DNA of 64,000 bases. It comes from Stieleria maiorica. GTDB taxonomy: Bacteria > Planctomycetota > Planctomycetia > Pirellulales > Pirellulaceae. Both the position numbers and the translations under genes were made by a program. Positions 27,277 through 36,515 of this stretch are shown here, in pieces; positions within the stretch are counted from its first letter, which is position 1, and each line of letters starts with the position of its first letter. Location of the stretch: assembly GCF_008035925.1 (NCBI RefSeq), contig NZ_CP036264.1, forward strand, positions 1 to 64,000, in the 5' to 3' direction. Under the pieces are notes generated by a model. The model was not told the origin of the DNA. It was given only the letters and a program-made list of their open reading frames with translations, and did no database searches.

Positions 27277-27813
27277 GTGCCAAAAACCGATTTTATTGTT
27301 GATCTTTCTCTGCTCCGCGACAGCGAGCTGGTCGCCGATTTAGACGCGATCCGCGAGCTCAACCCGCAACGACATGAAATGGAGCATCTGTCCGGGATCC
27401 TCTACGAGGATGTCGAGACGCTCACCTGCGCCGGGTACAAAGACGTCGGGCACGACGAATTTTGGGTCCGCGGGCACATGCCCGGAATGCCCGTGATGCC
27501 GGGCGTCATCCAGCTCGAAGCGGTTGCGCAGCTGTCAAGTTTCTTTGCCCAAAAGCACGATCTGCTCGGTGCGGAAATGGTCGGCTTTGGTGGTGTGGAT
27601 AGCGCCCGGTTCCGCGACGTGGTCGTCCCCGGCGATCGGCTGATCTTGATGATCCGGTTGAGCAAAGCGCGTCGCGGTCGAATGATTGTGGCGGATTTCC
27701 AAGGTGTCGTTGGCGAAAAATTGGTTGTCGATGGAGTGATCCGAGGCATCCCGCTGCCCGTCCAAGCGGTTAAGAATCACTTGGCCAGCAGGGCCGCTCA
27801 AAACGTGGTTTGA
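27277..27813 (+). CDS. 3-hydroxyacyl-ACP dehydratase FabZ-family protein
   Basis: Hot-dog-fold dehydratase of fatty acid elongation, 178 residues. The catalytic His is in RGHMPGMPVMPGV (about 67) and the acidic residue in QLEAVAQLSSFFA (Glu about 81). It is slightly longer at the N-terminus than typical FabZ and has Met for Phe in GHFP. The start is GTG 27277. Lpx genes, common FabZ partners, are absent; a tiny basic ORF lies just upstream. It may be one of several FabZ paralogues. Confidence 0.88.
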   Translation: MPKTDFIVDLSLLRDSELVADLDAIRELNPQRHEMEHLSGILYEDVETLTCAGYKDVGHDEFWVRGHMPGMPVMPGVIQLEAVAQLSSFFAQKHDLLGAEMVGFGGVDSARFRDVVVPGDRLILMIRLSKARRGRMIVADFQGVVGEKLVVDGVIRGIPLPVQAVKNHLASRAAQNVV

Positions 27814-27859
27814 GATTGGGACGCCGCACTGGTGGTCTAGCGCGGCGTTGGATTCGATC

Positions 27860-27960
27860 GGGCTGGACAGTCGCCGTCCTCTCCCAGGTCGGCGCTGGGC
27901 AAAACTTCGCTTGTTCGCGCTCGCTGAGTTCGGAGAACACGGCGACACTCGGAACGCATC
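27860..27960. repeat. Dispersed 101-base palindromic element, family D (copy 2)
   Basis: Reverse-complement partner of 11475-11575, about 89% identical over the full 101 bases. It ends 16 bases before the ruvX start, so it lies in the 5' leader of that gene. Confidence 0.75.
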
Positions 27961-27976
27961 AGCAACCCGAAATTCG

Positions 27977-28522
27977 ATGACTGCAGAACATCGACCCGAT
28001 TTAAGCCAGGCGGATTCCCAGCGGTCGCAGCCGTCCTTCCCCGAATCGGGGCGGTTGGCCGGCGTCGATTATGGGACGGTACGGATCGGAATCGCAGTTT
28101 GCGACCCAGATCGGATCTTGGCCAGTCCCGTGGAGGTGTATCAGGTTCGCGGTGAGGCCAAAGACGCCGACTATTTCCGCGATCTGGCGCGGCAAGAACG
28201 ATTAGCCGGCTTCGTCGTGGGATTGCCGATCCACTGTGACGGCGGAGAAAGTCAGAAGAGCAAGGAGTGCCGTGAATTTGCGCGTTGGTTGAACGATCAA
28301 ACCGGATTGCCGGTGCGTTTGTTCGACGAACGCTTCAGTACCGCAGCGGCCAAAGAACGGCTTTCCGGGGGGCGATTGAGTCGCCAGAAAAGAAAGAAAC
28401 AGCTCGATGCCGTCGCCGCATTGGTGTTACTCGAGTCGTTTTTAGAAGCCTGTCGTTATCACGGCGTCTTGGTCGGACAATCGATCGACCAACAGCCGCT
28501 CGGCGGTGACACGTTGGAATAG
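27977..28522 (+). CDS. ruvX: Putative Holliday junction resolvase / pre-16S rRNA nuclease RuvX (YqgF)
   Basis: RNase H-fold protein of 181 residues that matures the 5' end of 16S rRNA in E. coli and was first proposed as a Holliday junction resolvase. The active-site regions are GVDYGTVRIGIAVCDP, VVGLPIHCDGGESQKS, LFDERFSTAAAKE and LDAVAALVLLESFL. The ATG at 27977 is chosen because the upstream in-frame extension to 27848 is encoded entirely by a dispersed repeat. Fifteen or so unstructured residues precede the fold. Confidence 0.92.
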   Translation: MTAEHRPDLSQADSQRSQPSFPESGRLAGVDYGTVRIGIAVCDPDRILASPVEVYQVRGEAKDADYFRDLARQERLAGFVVGLPIHCDGGESQKSKECREFARWLNDQTGLPVRLFDERFSTAAAKERLSGGRLSRQKRKKQLDAVAALVLLESFLEACRYHGVLVGQSIDQQPLGGDTLE

Positions 28523-28603
28523 CGAACGGGACGTCGCAGGCGCGAAACCACGCACCGAACCCGTCCCGCCGGGAGGGGTTCGGAGGTTCTTTCCGGCACC
28601 CAA

Positions 28604-28828
28604 TCAAGCCGCCTCGGCGAAGATCGTTTCGATCAGGTTTTCAAATCGGCGGTCGGCTTCTTCACGCCGCGCCGCACGCTCAGAAAGCGACCACGTCGCA
28701 CGAATGTCGCGCACTCGACGCATGATTTCGTCGTCTGACAAGTTGATTTCTTGGCTAGTCGTCTCATTTTGAGCAGTCAATTCCGATTCCAAGACATCGT
28801 TGTGGCAAACAGCAGTCATCATGTTCAA
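28604..28828 (-). CDS. Small protein of unknown function
   Basis: A 74-residue frame, acidic in the first half and Arg/Glu-rich in the second (IMRRVRDIRATWSLSERAAR), predicted as mostly helical. There is no membrane segment or known domain. Codon pattern and amino-acid composition look protein-like. A second Met two codons later is an alternative start. It is convergent with ruvX and isolated. Confidence 0.6.
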   Translation of the reverse strand: MNMMTAVCHNDVLESELTAQNETTSQEINLSDDEIMRRVRDIRATWSLSERAARREEADRRFENLIETIFAEAA

Positions 28829-29092
28829 TCCCTCGTTAAAAACAGGGCCAACGCTTACACTCGCATCAGCGGTTCTGGTTCCTTGGTTTAGAGAATCAAA
28901 AGGATTTGATTACTTTAAACCGATTGTGTCGGATCAACGCGATCTGACGAAAAAACGGTAATGCATCAAGCGTGCCAATCAGTGGACCAGAGACGAGATT
29001 TTGACGGGAAGTTCGCGAAAAAGTTCCCGTTCTCCGTGATTTTGGACCCCAATCCGTCCTTGTGTCACTCAAAAACCGGCAGCAGTGACGTG

Positions 29093-29482
29093 CTAGGGGG
29101 CGGAAGCGACGAGTGAATTTGCAAAGGATTGAAAATTTTTCCACTGCCGCTCTGGCAGCACCATCACCGCGAAAGGGTCGATTTCGACGGTGCCCGCCAA
29201 CGTTTCGACCAGTTTTCGCAAGTTTTTCGCGTCGCAATGGCCCCGCAATTCCACATATTGGATCTCCATCGCGGCGTCGTAAATCATGCCGACGACCTGG
29301 TGATGCTTGCCGGCCCAAGCGAACGATCCGTCGGGCTCGAGCAACACCATCGGCAGTGACCGTTGCAGCCGCTCGCCGGCGGCTTCGAAACTGGTGGGGA
29401 TCGGCGGCATCGGACCGCCGGAGGAGAGGTTCGTGTCTGGTCGGGGACCGTACAGATGGATGTGAAATGAATCAGTGGGCAT
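29093..29482 (-). CDS. Protein of unknown function (129 residues)
   Basis: The open frame extends to 29806, but the part upstream of 29482 is antisense to the YaiI gene and looks non-coding; the ATG at 29482 starts a protein-like sequence, [18 protein letters not shown]. It contains [13 protein letters not shown] and [13 protein letters not shown], suggesting an alpha/beta fold, and no signal peptide. It is divergent from the YaiI gene with the two starts only about 20 bases apart, which implies overlapping promoters. No family was recognised. Confidence 0.65.
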   Translation of the reverse strand: MPTDSFHIHLYGPRPDTNLSSGGPMPPIPTSFEAAGERLQRSLPMVLLEPDGSFAWAGKHHQVVGMIYDAAMEIQYVELRGHCDAKNLRKLVETLAGTVEIDPFAVMVLPERQWKNFQSFANSLVASAP

Positions 29483-29501
29483 CACAGTGGGAGCGTGTGG
29501 G

Positions 29502-29963
29502 ATGGTGATCTGGGTGGATGCCGATGCAGCGCCGCGAGAGGTGAAGGAGGTCGTTTTTCGCGCGGCCGATCGATTGGGGATCGAAACCGTCTTGGTTGCC
29601 AACACGGCCCAGTCGATTCCCAAGTCGGCGGTCACCGTGCGGTCGGTGGTCGTCCGCCAGGGGGCCAACGTCGCCGACCAGTACATCGTTGTCCATAGCC
29701 AAGTCGGGGATCTGGCGATCACCGCAGATATCCCCTTGGCGGCCCAATTGGTCGACAAGCAGGTCGCGGTGATCGACCCGCGCGGCGATGAATACAACCC
29801 ATCCAATATCGCCTCTCGCCTGTCGATGCGGGATTTTTTGGACCAGCTGCGCGGGACCGGTGCGGCGACCGGCGGTGCGGCGCCCTACGGTGCGAAAGAC
29901 AAAAAAGCCTTCGCGGCCGCGTTCGATCGCTTGCTGACAAAACTGGCGCGACCCCAAGCGTAA
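29502..29963 (+). CDS. YaiI/YqxD family protein (UPF0178, DUF188)
   Basis: A conserved PIN-like cytosolic protein of 153 residues. The family signature is [20 protein letters not shown] at the N-terminus (D-A-D-A-C/A-P with acidic residues), followed by [23 protein letters not shown] and DEYNPSNI. Biochemical function is not established, although the fold suggests nuclease ancestry. The ATG at 29502 is favoured over 29475, which would overlap the divergent gene start. Confidence 0.9.
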   Translation: MVIWVDADAAPREVKEVVFRAADRLGIETVLVANTAQSIPKSAVTVRSVVVRQGANVADQYIVVHSQVGDLAITADIPLAAQLVDKQVAVIDPRGDEYNPSNIASRLSMRDFLDQLRGTGAATGGAAPYGAKDKKAFAAAFDRLLTKLARPQA

Positions 29964-30035
29964 GGATCGGATCGCCAACGCGGGGTAGGCCTTCGTCCAA
30001 TACCGCATCAGTGAAGCGGTGTTTCCTCCCGTTAG

Positions 30036-30104
30036 GGCCCGTAGGCTCGCGCCAAACGGCTGGTCATGGTTTGAGATCAGCCGGATCGCGCCAGCGTCCG
30101 GGCC
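30036..30104. repeat. Long imperfect palindrome, family B
   Basis: A 69-base inverted repeat with arms of about 30 bases: GGCCCGTAGGCTCGCGCCAA then CGGCTGGTC on the left and GATCAGCCGGATCGCGCCAG then CGTCCGGGCC on the right. It matches 44958-45027 in reversed orientation. It lies in the 350-base gap between the YaiI gene and the secreted protein at 30314; nothing else is recognisable there. Confidence 0.75.
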
Positions 30105-30313
30105 TGGCCCCTTTTTGCAGCCCCCTCCCGCGTCGGCCGGTCGTCCAGCTTCGATAACCTGCAAAGTCGCCTGGATTCAACATAACGGGTCGTCCTGAAC
30201 GCTGATCTCGGTGGATTGGCCGGCATCAGCGCCGCTTTCTGATTGCGTTCGGCTAACTGGCGGGAATGTTTCGGTGTCTCGGAAACCTTCTCATCAAAAG
30301 GAGTTTAGACTCC

Positions 30314-30643
30314 ATGAAACAGATAGCCCTTGTCGCCCTCCTCGTGCTCGGCGTTGCCGGTGCCGCGGCGGCTGCACCATGGAACTTCGGACATTCGACC
30401 CTTGTCGGCAACTCCGTCCCGGCACCTGTCTTGGATGCCAGCCAGCCACCGGTCGCGATTGTCCCACCGATCCGCCGAGCGATTTATCACGACGCGGTGG
30501 AACCATCGGAGACGGAGCCGATCAAGAAGCCACCTCGGAGTGTTGACGTCCAGGAGGACGCGAACCCCAGTGTGATCGACAAATTGAAAGCATTTGACCG
30601 AAAAAAGAATGCTTGGTTCAAACGCACCTTTTTAGGGAGGTAA
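30314..30643 (+). CDS. Small secreted protein of unknown function
   Basis: A 109-residue protein with a clear Sec signal peptide (MKQIALVALLVLGVAGAAAA, cleavage after AAA at about 20-22). The mature part is Pro-rich in the middle and ends with a basic segment LKAFDRKKNAWFKRTFLGR. A purine-rich AAAAGGAG lies about ten bases before the ATG. A strong rho-independent terminator follows at 30701-30738, so this is probably a monocistronic, well expressed gene. Upstream frame 30266 is less likely. Confidence 0.75.
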   Translation: MKQIALVALLVLGVAGAAAAAPWNFGHSTLVGNSVPAPVLDASQPPVAIVPPIRRAIYHDAVEPSETEPIKKPPRSVDVQEDANPSVIDKLKAFDRKKNAWFKRTFLGR

Positions 30644-30700
30644 AGAAAGGAGTCGTCTTTGAGTAGCACGGCGGCGAAACCGAATTGTCTTGCCAGCGAT

Positions 30701-30738
30701 ACACCTGTCCGGAACCACCTCCGGGCAGGTGTTTTTTT
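30701..30738 (+). terminator. Rho-independent terminator
   Basis: A 13-base-pair stem (ACACCTGTCCGGA / TCCGGGCAGGTGT, one G-T pair) with a six-base loop, followed by seven T residues. It ends the transcript of the small secreted protein and lies beside the 3' end of the convergent SDR gene. Confidence 0.85.
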
Positions 30739-30739
30739 G

Positions 30740-31552
30740 TTAACCGGTGTTCTCACCGACCTGCAACCCGTCGGGTGAGTAGATCGATCGGCCGCCATCG
30801 ACCGGCAAACAGACGCCGTTGACAAAGGTGTTTTCGCACAAAAAGCGGACGGCATGGGCCACATGCTCGGCGGTCCCGATGCCGCCGGTCAAGGTGCTGG
30901 TACAAAGTTTCAATCGTTGTCGGTCGGGGACTTCATCGGCCAACAGCACTGGGCCGGGTTTGACACAATTGACGCGAATCGCGGCGTTGCGTGTGGCGAA
31001 CTCGACGGCCAGCGAACGGGTCATCACGTCGATCGCACCTTTGCTGGGGAAGTAAGCGGCGTGATCCAGGTAGGGACGCGCGGTCGCCCAATCGCCCAGG
31101 TTGACGATCGATCCGCCGGTGGCTTGGTCGGCCATTACCGCCGCGGCGGCGCGGGCGCCCAGAAACACGGCGACGGTGTTGATGTCAAAGTATCGACGCA
31201 TCTCCGCGGCGGTGACTTGCTCGATCGGTGTCGGCGACCAGATTGCGGCGCTATTGACCAGGATGTCCAAGCGGCCGAACGCGGCGACGGTTTCGTCGAC
31301 CAGACGCTGCGGCACGTCATCCTTTTCCAGCGAACCTTGCGTGACGATCGATTCGCACCGGTACCGTTGCGATAACAGTTTCGCCGCCTGTTCCGCTTCG
31401 GCCACACTGGTGTTGGCATGCAAGGCGATGCGACATCCGCTGCGGGCCAGTTCCATTGCGATTTCGCGGCCGACGCGTGGGGCACCGCTGCCGGTCACCA
31501 GCGCGACCGGGGCGTCACAATCGTAGACGGTTTTCAATCGACTCATCGGCAC
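30740..31552 (-). CDS. SDR family oxidoreductase (pteridine reductase-like)
   Basis: NAD(P)-dependent short-chain dehydrogenase of 270 residues. The nucleotide-binding motif is VTGSGAPRVGREIAMELA; the TGxxxRxG form with Arg is like FolM/PTR1 pteridine reductases. LVNSAAIWSPTP is the NNAG-type motif and YFPSKGA holds the catalytic Tyr-Lys. VNCVKPGPVL follows. It is adjacent to and co-oriented with the UbiD gene (12-base gap), so the two may be co-transcribed. Substrate unknown. Confidence 0.87.
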   Translation of the reverse strand: MPMSRLKTVYDCDAPVALVTGSGAPRVGREIAMELARSGCRIALHANTSVAEAEQAAKLLSQRYRCESIVTQGSLEKDDVPQRLVDETVAAFGRLDILVNSAAIWSPTPIEQVTAAEMRRYFDINTVAVFLGARAAAAVMADQATGGSIVNLGDWATARPYLDHAAYFPSKGAIDVMTRSLAVEFATRNAAIRVNCVKPGPVLLADEVPDRQRLKLCTSTLTGGIGTAEHVAHAVRFLCENTFVNGVCLPVDGGRSIYSPDGLQVGENTG

Positions 31553-31564
31553 AATCCGTGGGAC

Positions 31565-33394
31565 CTACAGGTACTTTGCCAAGGGGCCGCCGCGGGCGGC
31601 ACGGGCGTCGACTTTGGCGACCGTCTCGGGATCCTCGATCACCGGCGGTGCCTGCCAGGGTTTGAATCGGGCGTCGATGACGACGCTGCCGCGGCATCCG
31701 AAGTGTTTGGCGATCGTTTCGGCACCGATGCCCGACAGATCCGTCGCCGGATTGCTGCGGGTGAATGTGGTCCACAACCAATTGCTCAGCGATTGGGATG
31801 CAAATTCGCTGTCGTCCACCAGGGTGATCAACGGAAACGCGTTGATCGAGTCTTCGGGACGATACTGTTCGCAAAAACGCACGACGTCGGAGCCTCCCGT
31901 CGCGCTCTCGAACGCTTGGCACTCGATTGCCAACACGCCCGGCATCACCACGCGTGGAGCGTGGAATCCGTCGGGCAATTGCAGATCACCGGGCAGCTCG
32001 GTGGGCAACGTTCGCTTGGCCGGACCGACCGCTGCGATGACGACTTTCGAACCCTTGTTGAATCCCGTGCCCGTGTAATCCAAGGTGTCGATGGTCGTTT
32101 GCGTTTGGAAATGCAGGTCGCGTTTCCAATCCACGCGCTGCAAGACGAACTGGATGAACGCGTCGATTTCGTGAATGTCCAGCTGGTCGGCACGGTCGTC
32201 GGTGATCATCAAATACTTGGCGAGCGACAGTTGGCCGTTGCCCAGAATCGCATTGGCCTGGGTCAGCAATTCTTGCGGGGCGGATTCGTTCAAGTACGGC
32301 ATGTAGCGTTCGCTGCCGATCGCGAGCAGCAAGGGGTGAACGCCCGCGGCGTCGACCGCGTGGACCGCTTTGACCCCCGGGATCACGGTGGGGATGATGG
32401 GGTCGGTTAATTCGTGAATCAGTTGGCCGAAGGTCGTGTCTTCCTGCGGCGGTCGACCGACCACCGTCAACGGCCAGATCGCCCCGGGGCGATGCCAGAC
32501 GTGATCGACTTTCATGACCGGAAAGGGGTGTTCCAAACTGTAATACCCCAAATGGTCCCCGAAGGGACCTTCGCGCTTGGTCGCCTCGGGATCGATCGTT
32601 CCGACGATGGCGAAGTCGGCATCGCGGTACACCGGCGCGTGGTTTCCGCGGAGCAATCCGATGCGTCCACCGGCAAGCGCGCCGGCAAACGTCAATTCGG
32701 TCAAACCCTCCGGCAGCGGCATCACGGCGGCCAACGTCATCGCGGGGCTGCCGCCCACGGTGACGGCGACACGCAGCGGTTTGCCTTGTTTGATCGCTTG
32801 ACGGTGGTGGACTCCGATCCCTCGGTGAATCTGGTAGTGCAAGCCGACTTCCTGGTCGGTGTAGTCGTTGCCGGACAGCTGGACGCGGTACATCCCCAGG
32901 TTGATCTTCATCAGATTCCCCGGGTCGGTCGGGTCTTCGCTCAACACCTGGGGCAGCGTCACAAAGCCGCCGCCGTCGCGGGGCCAGCATTTCAACTGTG
33001 GCAATTCCGCCAGCGTGCATCGATTTGCGGCGACCGAGGCACTGCGGACGAACTTGGGCAACATGCGAGCGGCCGTCAGCGGGACGCCGGCATAGCGGAA
33101 GGGCCGTTTGGGGACGGCCGAGGGATCCAATTTGACTTCGATCAGGCGGCGGACCGATTCCAACGTGTCGCGGAACAGGTAACGGGCCTGGTCCAGCGAG
33201 GCGAACAGGTTGGAAACCATCGGAAACCGACAGCCGGTGGGGTGGGTGAACAGGACCGCCGGGCCTCCGTTTGCATACACGCGACGCTGAATCTCTGCGA
33301 TTTCCAGGTTCGGATCGACCGCGTCGCTCACCTCCAGCAATCTCCCGCCGGCGCGAAGATCCTGGACGACGTCTCGGGTGCTGCGGTGTTTCAT
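31565..33394 (-). CDS. UbiD family decarboxylase
   Basis: Prenylated-FMN-dependent decarboxylase, 609 residues, longer than E. coli UbiD (about 497) and like the long UbiD homologues found with the futalosine menaquinone pathway. It has the REGPFGDHLGYYS active-site region with the Glu-Arg-Glu type residues, KINLGMYRVQLSG with the metal/FMN-binding Asn, and PGVKAVHAVDAAGVHPLLLAI. No ubiX or mqn gene is nearby. A quinone role is likely, but aromatic acid substrates cannot be excluded. The 5' end overlaps the open frame of the divergent aminopeptidase only before its likely start. Confidence 0.9.
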   Translation of the reverse strand: MKHRSTRDVVQDLRAGGRLLEVSDAVDPNLEIAEIQRRVYANGGPAVLFTHPTGCRFPMVSNLFASLDQARYLFRDTLESVRRLIEVKLDPSAVPKRPFRYAGVPLTAARMLPKFVRSASVAANRCTLAELPQLKCWPRDGGGFVTLPQVLSEDPTDPGNLMKINLGMYRVQLSGNDYTDQEVGLHYQIHRGIGVHHRQAIKQGKPLRVAVTVGGSPAMTLAAVMPLPEGLTELTFAGALAGGRIGLLRGNHAPVYRDADFAIVGTIDPEATKREGPFGDHLGYYSLEHPFPVMKVDHVWHRPGAIWPLTVVGRPPQEDTTFGQLIHELTDPIIPTVIPGVKAVHAVDAAGVHPLLLAIGSERYMPYLNESAPQELLTQANAILGNGQLSLAKYLMITDDRADQLDIHEIDAFIQFVLQRVDWKRDLHFQTQTTIDTLDYTGTGFNKGSKVVIAAVGPAKRTLPTELPGDLQLPDGFHAPRVVMPGVLAIECQAFESATGGSDVVRFCEQYRPEDSINAFPLITLVDDSEFASQSLSNWLWTTFTRSNPATDLSGIGAETIAKHFGCRGSVVIDARFKPWQAPPVIEDPETVAKVDARAARGGPLAKYL

Positions 33395-33470
33395 GGTCGT
33401 CGATAAACTACAACTACTAAAAAGTGTTTCAGACGTCTTTCAACAATGTCTCAATCAGTGTCATCATCTT

Positions 33471-34988
33471 ATGTCGGAAAGCCCGTCCCAGTCTCAACCG
33501 AATTCCGTCTTGCCACAACTGCCTTGCCCGCGTTTTGTCGTCACCGAGAACGCGATCGGTGAAAAATGCGACGTTCTGATCGTCGGCCTGTGCGACGATG
33601 CACCGCTGTCGGCGACGGCGGCTGCGCTGGACCAGGCCACCGGGGGTGTGATCAGCCGACTGTCGGACCAGGGAAAACTCTCATCGGAGTCGGGTGAATC
33701 GATGCTGATCCCCGGACCCGGCGGCGACGGCCCGATGCTGGTGTTGTTGATGGGTTTGGGTGAGAAATCAAAACTGGATCGTGAAGCCGCGTTCACGTCG
33801 ACCAGCACCGCGGTCCGGTCCTTGGTTTCCAAACCACACGAAACGTGGGTGATCGCATTGCCGGAGTCGTTCGCCGCCGCCGATCACGATGCCATCGTTG
33901 CCGGCGCGTTGTACGGTCTGGAGGGTCAGGCGATCTATCGCACCAAACCGTCGACCTATGTGCCACAGACGATCGCGATCGCCGGGGCGTCCAAGGCGGC
34001 GATCGAGCGGGGCACCGTGATCGGCGACAGCGTCAATCTGGCGCGGCGGTTGGTCAACGAGCCCGCCTCGGTCATCTATCCGGCTTCGTTCGCCGAGCGT
34101 GCCGAAGCGTTGGCGGCCGAGGTCGGTCTGGGATGTGAGGTCTGGGACGAAACGCGATTGGCGGAGGAGAATTGTCGAGCGATCCTGGCGGTGGGCGGCG
34201 GCAGTGACCAACCACCCCGCTTGGTGATCCTGCGTCACGACGGCGGAGCGAAAGGCGAACCGCCGATCGCGATCGTCGGCAAGGGCGTCACCTTTGACAG
34301 CGGCGGATTGTCGATCAAACCCAGTGACGGGATGGTCGACATGAAATGCGACATGGGCGGCGCGGCGACCGTGATCGGCACGATGCATGCGCTGGCCAAG
34401 TTGGGCGTCAAGAAAAACGTCATCGGACTGTGCGGGCTGGCCGAAAACATGGTCAGCGGTTCCAGTTATAAACTCGGCGATGTGATCGTCACCCGCAGCG
34501 GCAAGACGATCGAGATTCTGAACACCGATGCCGAAGGCCGCGTGGTGTTGTCCGACACGTTGGATGTGGCCATCGAACAGCAACCGACGGCGATGGTCGA
34601 TCTGGCGACGCTGACCGGAGCCTGCATGGTGGCGCTGGGTAACGAAGTCGCCGGATTGATGACCAACAATCAATCGGCGTGTGATGCGGTCGCCGGCGCG
34701 GCGCATGCCGAGGGCGAGCCGGTTTGGCAATTGCCGATGTTCGAACTGTATGACGAGAAGGTCAAAAGCAAAGTCGCGGACATCAAGAACATCGGTGAAG
34801 GCCGTTGGGGCGGCGCGATCACCGCGGCCAAGTTTTTGGAGAACTTCGTCGGCGATGTGCCTTGGGTTCACATCGACATCGCCGGACCGGCGTTCGCCGA
34901 CAGCCCCAAACCCCATCGCGACGCCGGCGCGACCGGTGTCATGGTCCGAACGCTGATCCGCTGGGTCGAAAACCAGGCCGGGGCGTAG
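33471..34988 (+). CDS. pepA: Leucyl aminopeptidase (M17)
   Basis: Cytosolic two-zinc aminopeptidase, 505 residues. The metal- and bicarbonate-binding motifs are IVGKGVTFDSGGLSIKPSDG, MKCDMGGAATVIG and ILNTDAEGRVVLSDTL (family signature NTDAEGRL, with Val). The N-terminal alpha/beta domain (about 1-170) is present. The ATG at 33471 is chosen; an extension to 33378 would overlap the divergent ubiD start. Some PepA proteins also bind DNA; nothing here tests that. Confidence 0.95.
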   Translation: MSESPSQSQPNSVLPQLPCPRFVVTENAIGEKCDVLIVGLCDDAPLSATAAALDQATGGVISRLSDQGKLSSESGESMLIPGPGGDGPMLVLLMGLGEKSKLDREAAFTSTSTAVRSLVSKPHETWVIALPESFAAADHDAIVAGALYGLEGQAIYRTKPSTYVPQTIAIAGASKAAIERGTVIGDSVNLARRLVNEPASVIYPASFAERAEALAAEVGLGCEVWDETRLAEENCRAILAVGGGSDQPPRLVILRHDGGAKGEPPIAIVGKGVTFDSGGLSIKPSDGMVDMKCDMGGAATVIGTMHALAKLGVKKNVIGLCGLAENMVSGSSYKLGDVIVTRSGKTIEILNTDAEGRVVLSDTLDVAIEQQPTAMVDLATLTGACMVALGNEVAGLMTNNQSACDAVAGAAHAEGEPVWQLPMFELYDEKVKSKVADIKNIGEGRWGGAITAAKFLENFVGDVPWVHIDIAGPAFADSPKPHRDAGATGVMVRTLIRWVENQAGA

Positions 34989-35023
34989 GCGATTCGGGGA
35001 GGCCGATTCCTGGAGTTGGCCAA

Positions 35024-35107
35024 GTAGCGGAAGCCGCCAAGGCTTTCGGCGATACGAACGGATTTGTGCGAGCGGTGCGGGCCGAAACTCTTGGCGAGTT
35101 CCGCTAC
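35024..35107. repeat. Palindromic element, family E
   Basis: An 84-base element with about 27-base terminal inverted repeats: GTAGCGGAAGCCGCCAAGGC then TTTCGGC, and the complement of GTAGCGGAACTCGCCAAGAG then TTTCGGC. A relative is at 59791-59867 and a fragment at 1151-1175. It lies between the convergent pepA and cpaE genes. Confidence 0.75.
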
Positions 35108-35127
35108 GGCCATTCGTCGATCGACTT

Positions 35128-36339
35128 CTAAGACTTTCCGCCGGGCCAGAACATCTTCCACTTGCTCTCGTTCGATTTGCTGCCCTCGGCGGTTTCGGCC
35201 GCGAGTTCCTGGCCGCTGAGTTTGGCGGCCAGGTCGCGGAGCGCTTGCGTGATGGCGGCCTTGGGGGCCTGGTTGATCAGCGGCACGCCGTTGTTGCGGA
35301 CTTCGACCATCGTGCGATAGTCGTTGGGCAACAACGCATAGATATCGCGGCCGAGTGTTTCCTTGGCCTTCTTCAGACTGATCTGTCCGGATTCCAGCCC
35401 GGCGCGATTGACCACGATTTCGACCTTGCTTTGCAGCCCTTCGACCTCCTCGAAGCTCATCATCAAACGCACCACATTGCGCAGACAGGGAAGGTCCAGC
35501 TGGGTGATCAGCAACACCTTCGATGCGGCTTCGATCGCGGCCATGTCGACCACGCTGTAGGTCTTGGACAGATCGATCACCAGGTGCGTGAACGAGGCTT
35601 TCAGCAGCCCGATGACCTTCCGCATGCTCTCGTCGGTGATCCCCACCGTGTCGTGCAATTCGACCGGACGGGGCAACAGGTACAACCCGCTGGTGTGCTT
35701 GGTCAACGACTGTTTCAGCAACTGGATGTCCAGCCGCGAGACGTTCTGGACGACGTCGGCGAGCGTGTAGTCGGGGATCGCATCGAGAAAGACGTCGGCG
35801 TCGCCGAGGGCCAAGTCGAGGTCCAGCAGGGCGACGCTGTTGCGGTTGTCGGCAGCGAAGATACAGCCCAAATTGACCGCCGCGCTGGTCGTTCCCACGC
35901 CGCCGGTCGCCCCGGCGATGGCGACGACTTCACATCCCCGTGCGCCGCCTTCGCTGCTTCCGAACTTGTGCTGGCTGACACGGTTGAGCGCCGCGCCGAG
36001 GTCTTCGTGGGACATCGGCAGCGTGAGAAACTCGCGCGCCCCGGCACGAATCGTTTGCAGAATTAAATGACCGTCGGTGCTTTCACTGGCCGCCAGGATC
36101 ACCGTGTCCGGCGCGTCGCTGGCGAGTCGTTCGACCAACCGAATCGCTTTGTCGTTGTCGTTGTCCAGCGAGATGACGCCGACGTCCGGAGCGGTCTGCT
36201 CGATCACGTCGGGGAAAAACTCGTACCGTGAACAATCGGCTTCCAGCCACACGGTGTCCATGCCCAGAAGCATGGACTTGAGTGAATCACGCGTGTCATC
36301 ATTGGGGTCGACCAATGCGATTCGTAGCACGTTTGTCAT
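35128..36339 (-). CDS. cpaE: Pilus assembly ATPase-like protein CpaE/TadZ
   Basis: Localisation factor of the Flp/Tad pilus, 403 residues. An N-terminal receiver-like domain (about 1-125) precedes a ParA/MinD-type domain (about 135-380) with the P-loop at 142-151, LLDLDLALGDADVFLD and VIDLSKTYSVVDMAAIEAAS. The P-loop reads GATGGVGTT: both the signature lysine before GG and the usual GKT lysine are Thr, so ATP hydrolysis may be weak or absent. It is the last gene of the leftward pilus cluster here; cpaF would be expected next but is absent. Confidence 0.88.
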   Translation of the reverse strand: MTNVLRIALVDPNDDTRDSLKSMLLGMDTVWLEADCSRYEFFPDVIEQTAPDVGVISLDNDNDKAIRLVERLASDAPDTVILAASESTDGHLILQTIRAGAREFLTLPMSHEDLGAALNRVSQHKFGSSEGGARGCEVVAIAGATGGVGTTSAAVNLGCIFAADNRNSVALLDLDLALGDADVFLDAIPDYTLADVVQNVSRLDIQLLKQSLTKHTSGLYLLPRPVELHDTVGITDESMRKVIGLLKASFTHLVIDLSKTYSVVDMAAIEAASKVLLITQLDLPCLRNVVRLMMSFEEVEGLQSKVEIVVNRAGLESGQISLKKAKETLGRDIYALLPNDYRTMVEVRNNGVPLINQAPKAAITQALRDLAAKLSGQELAAETAEGSKSNESKWKMFWPGGKS

Positions 36340-36515
36340 TGCAGATCTATCCGGTCGCTCATTTCAACTTCATTCTTTTCCCCAATCCGGCGGCCACGTG
36401 GCCGCCGATCCGCGGTGTCGTCGGCGGGGTGACCGACAACCGATTGCCCCCAGCCCGGAAGCCGCCAGGCCAGAAGCCCCCCGGCCCCAAGCCCCCCGGC
36501 CCCAAGCCATCGGAC

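Noticed and set aside
29483-29806. N-terminal extension of the unknown gene at 29093-29482
   Set aside because: It is antisense to the conserved YaiI coding region and has a Trp/Thr/Ser-rich shadow composition.
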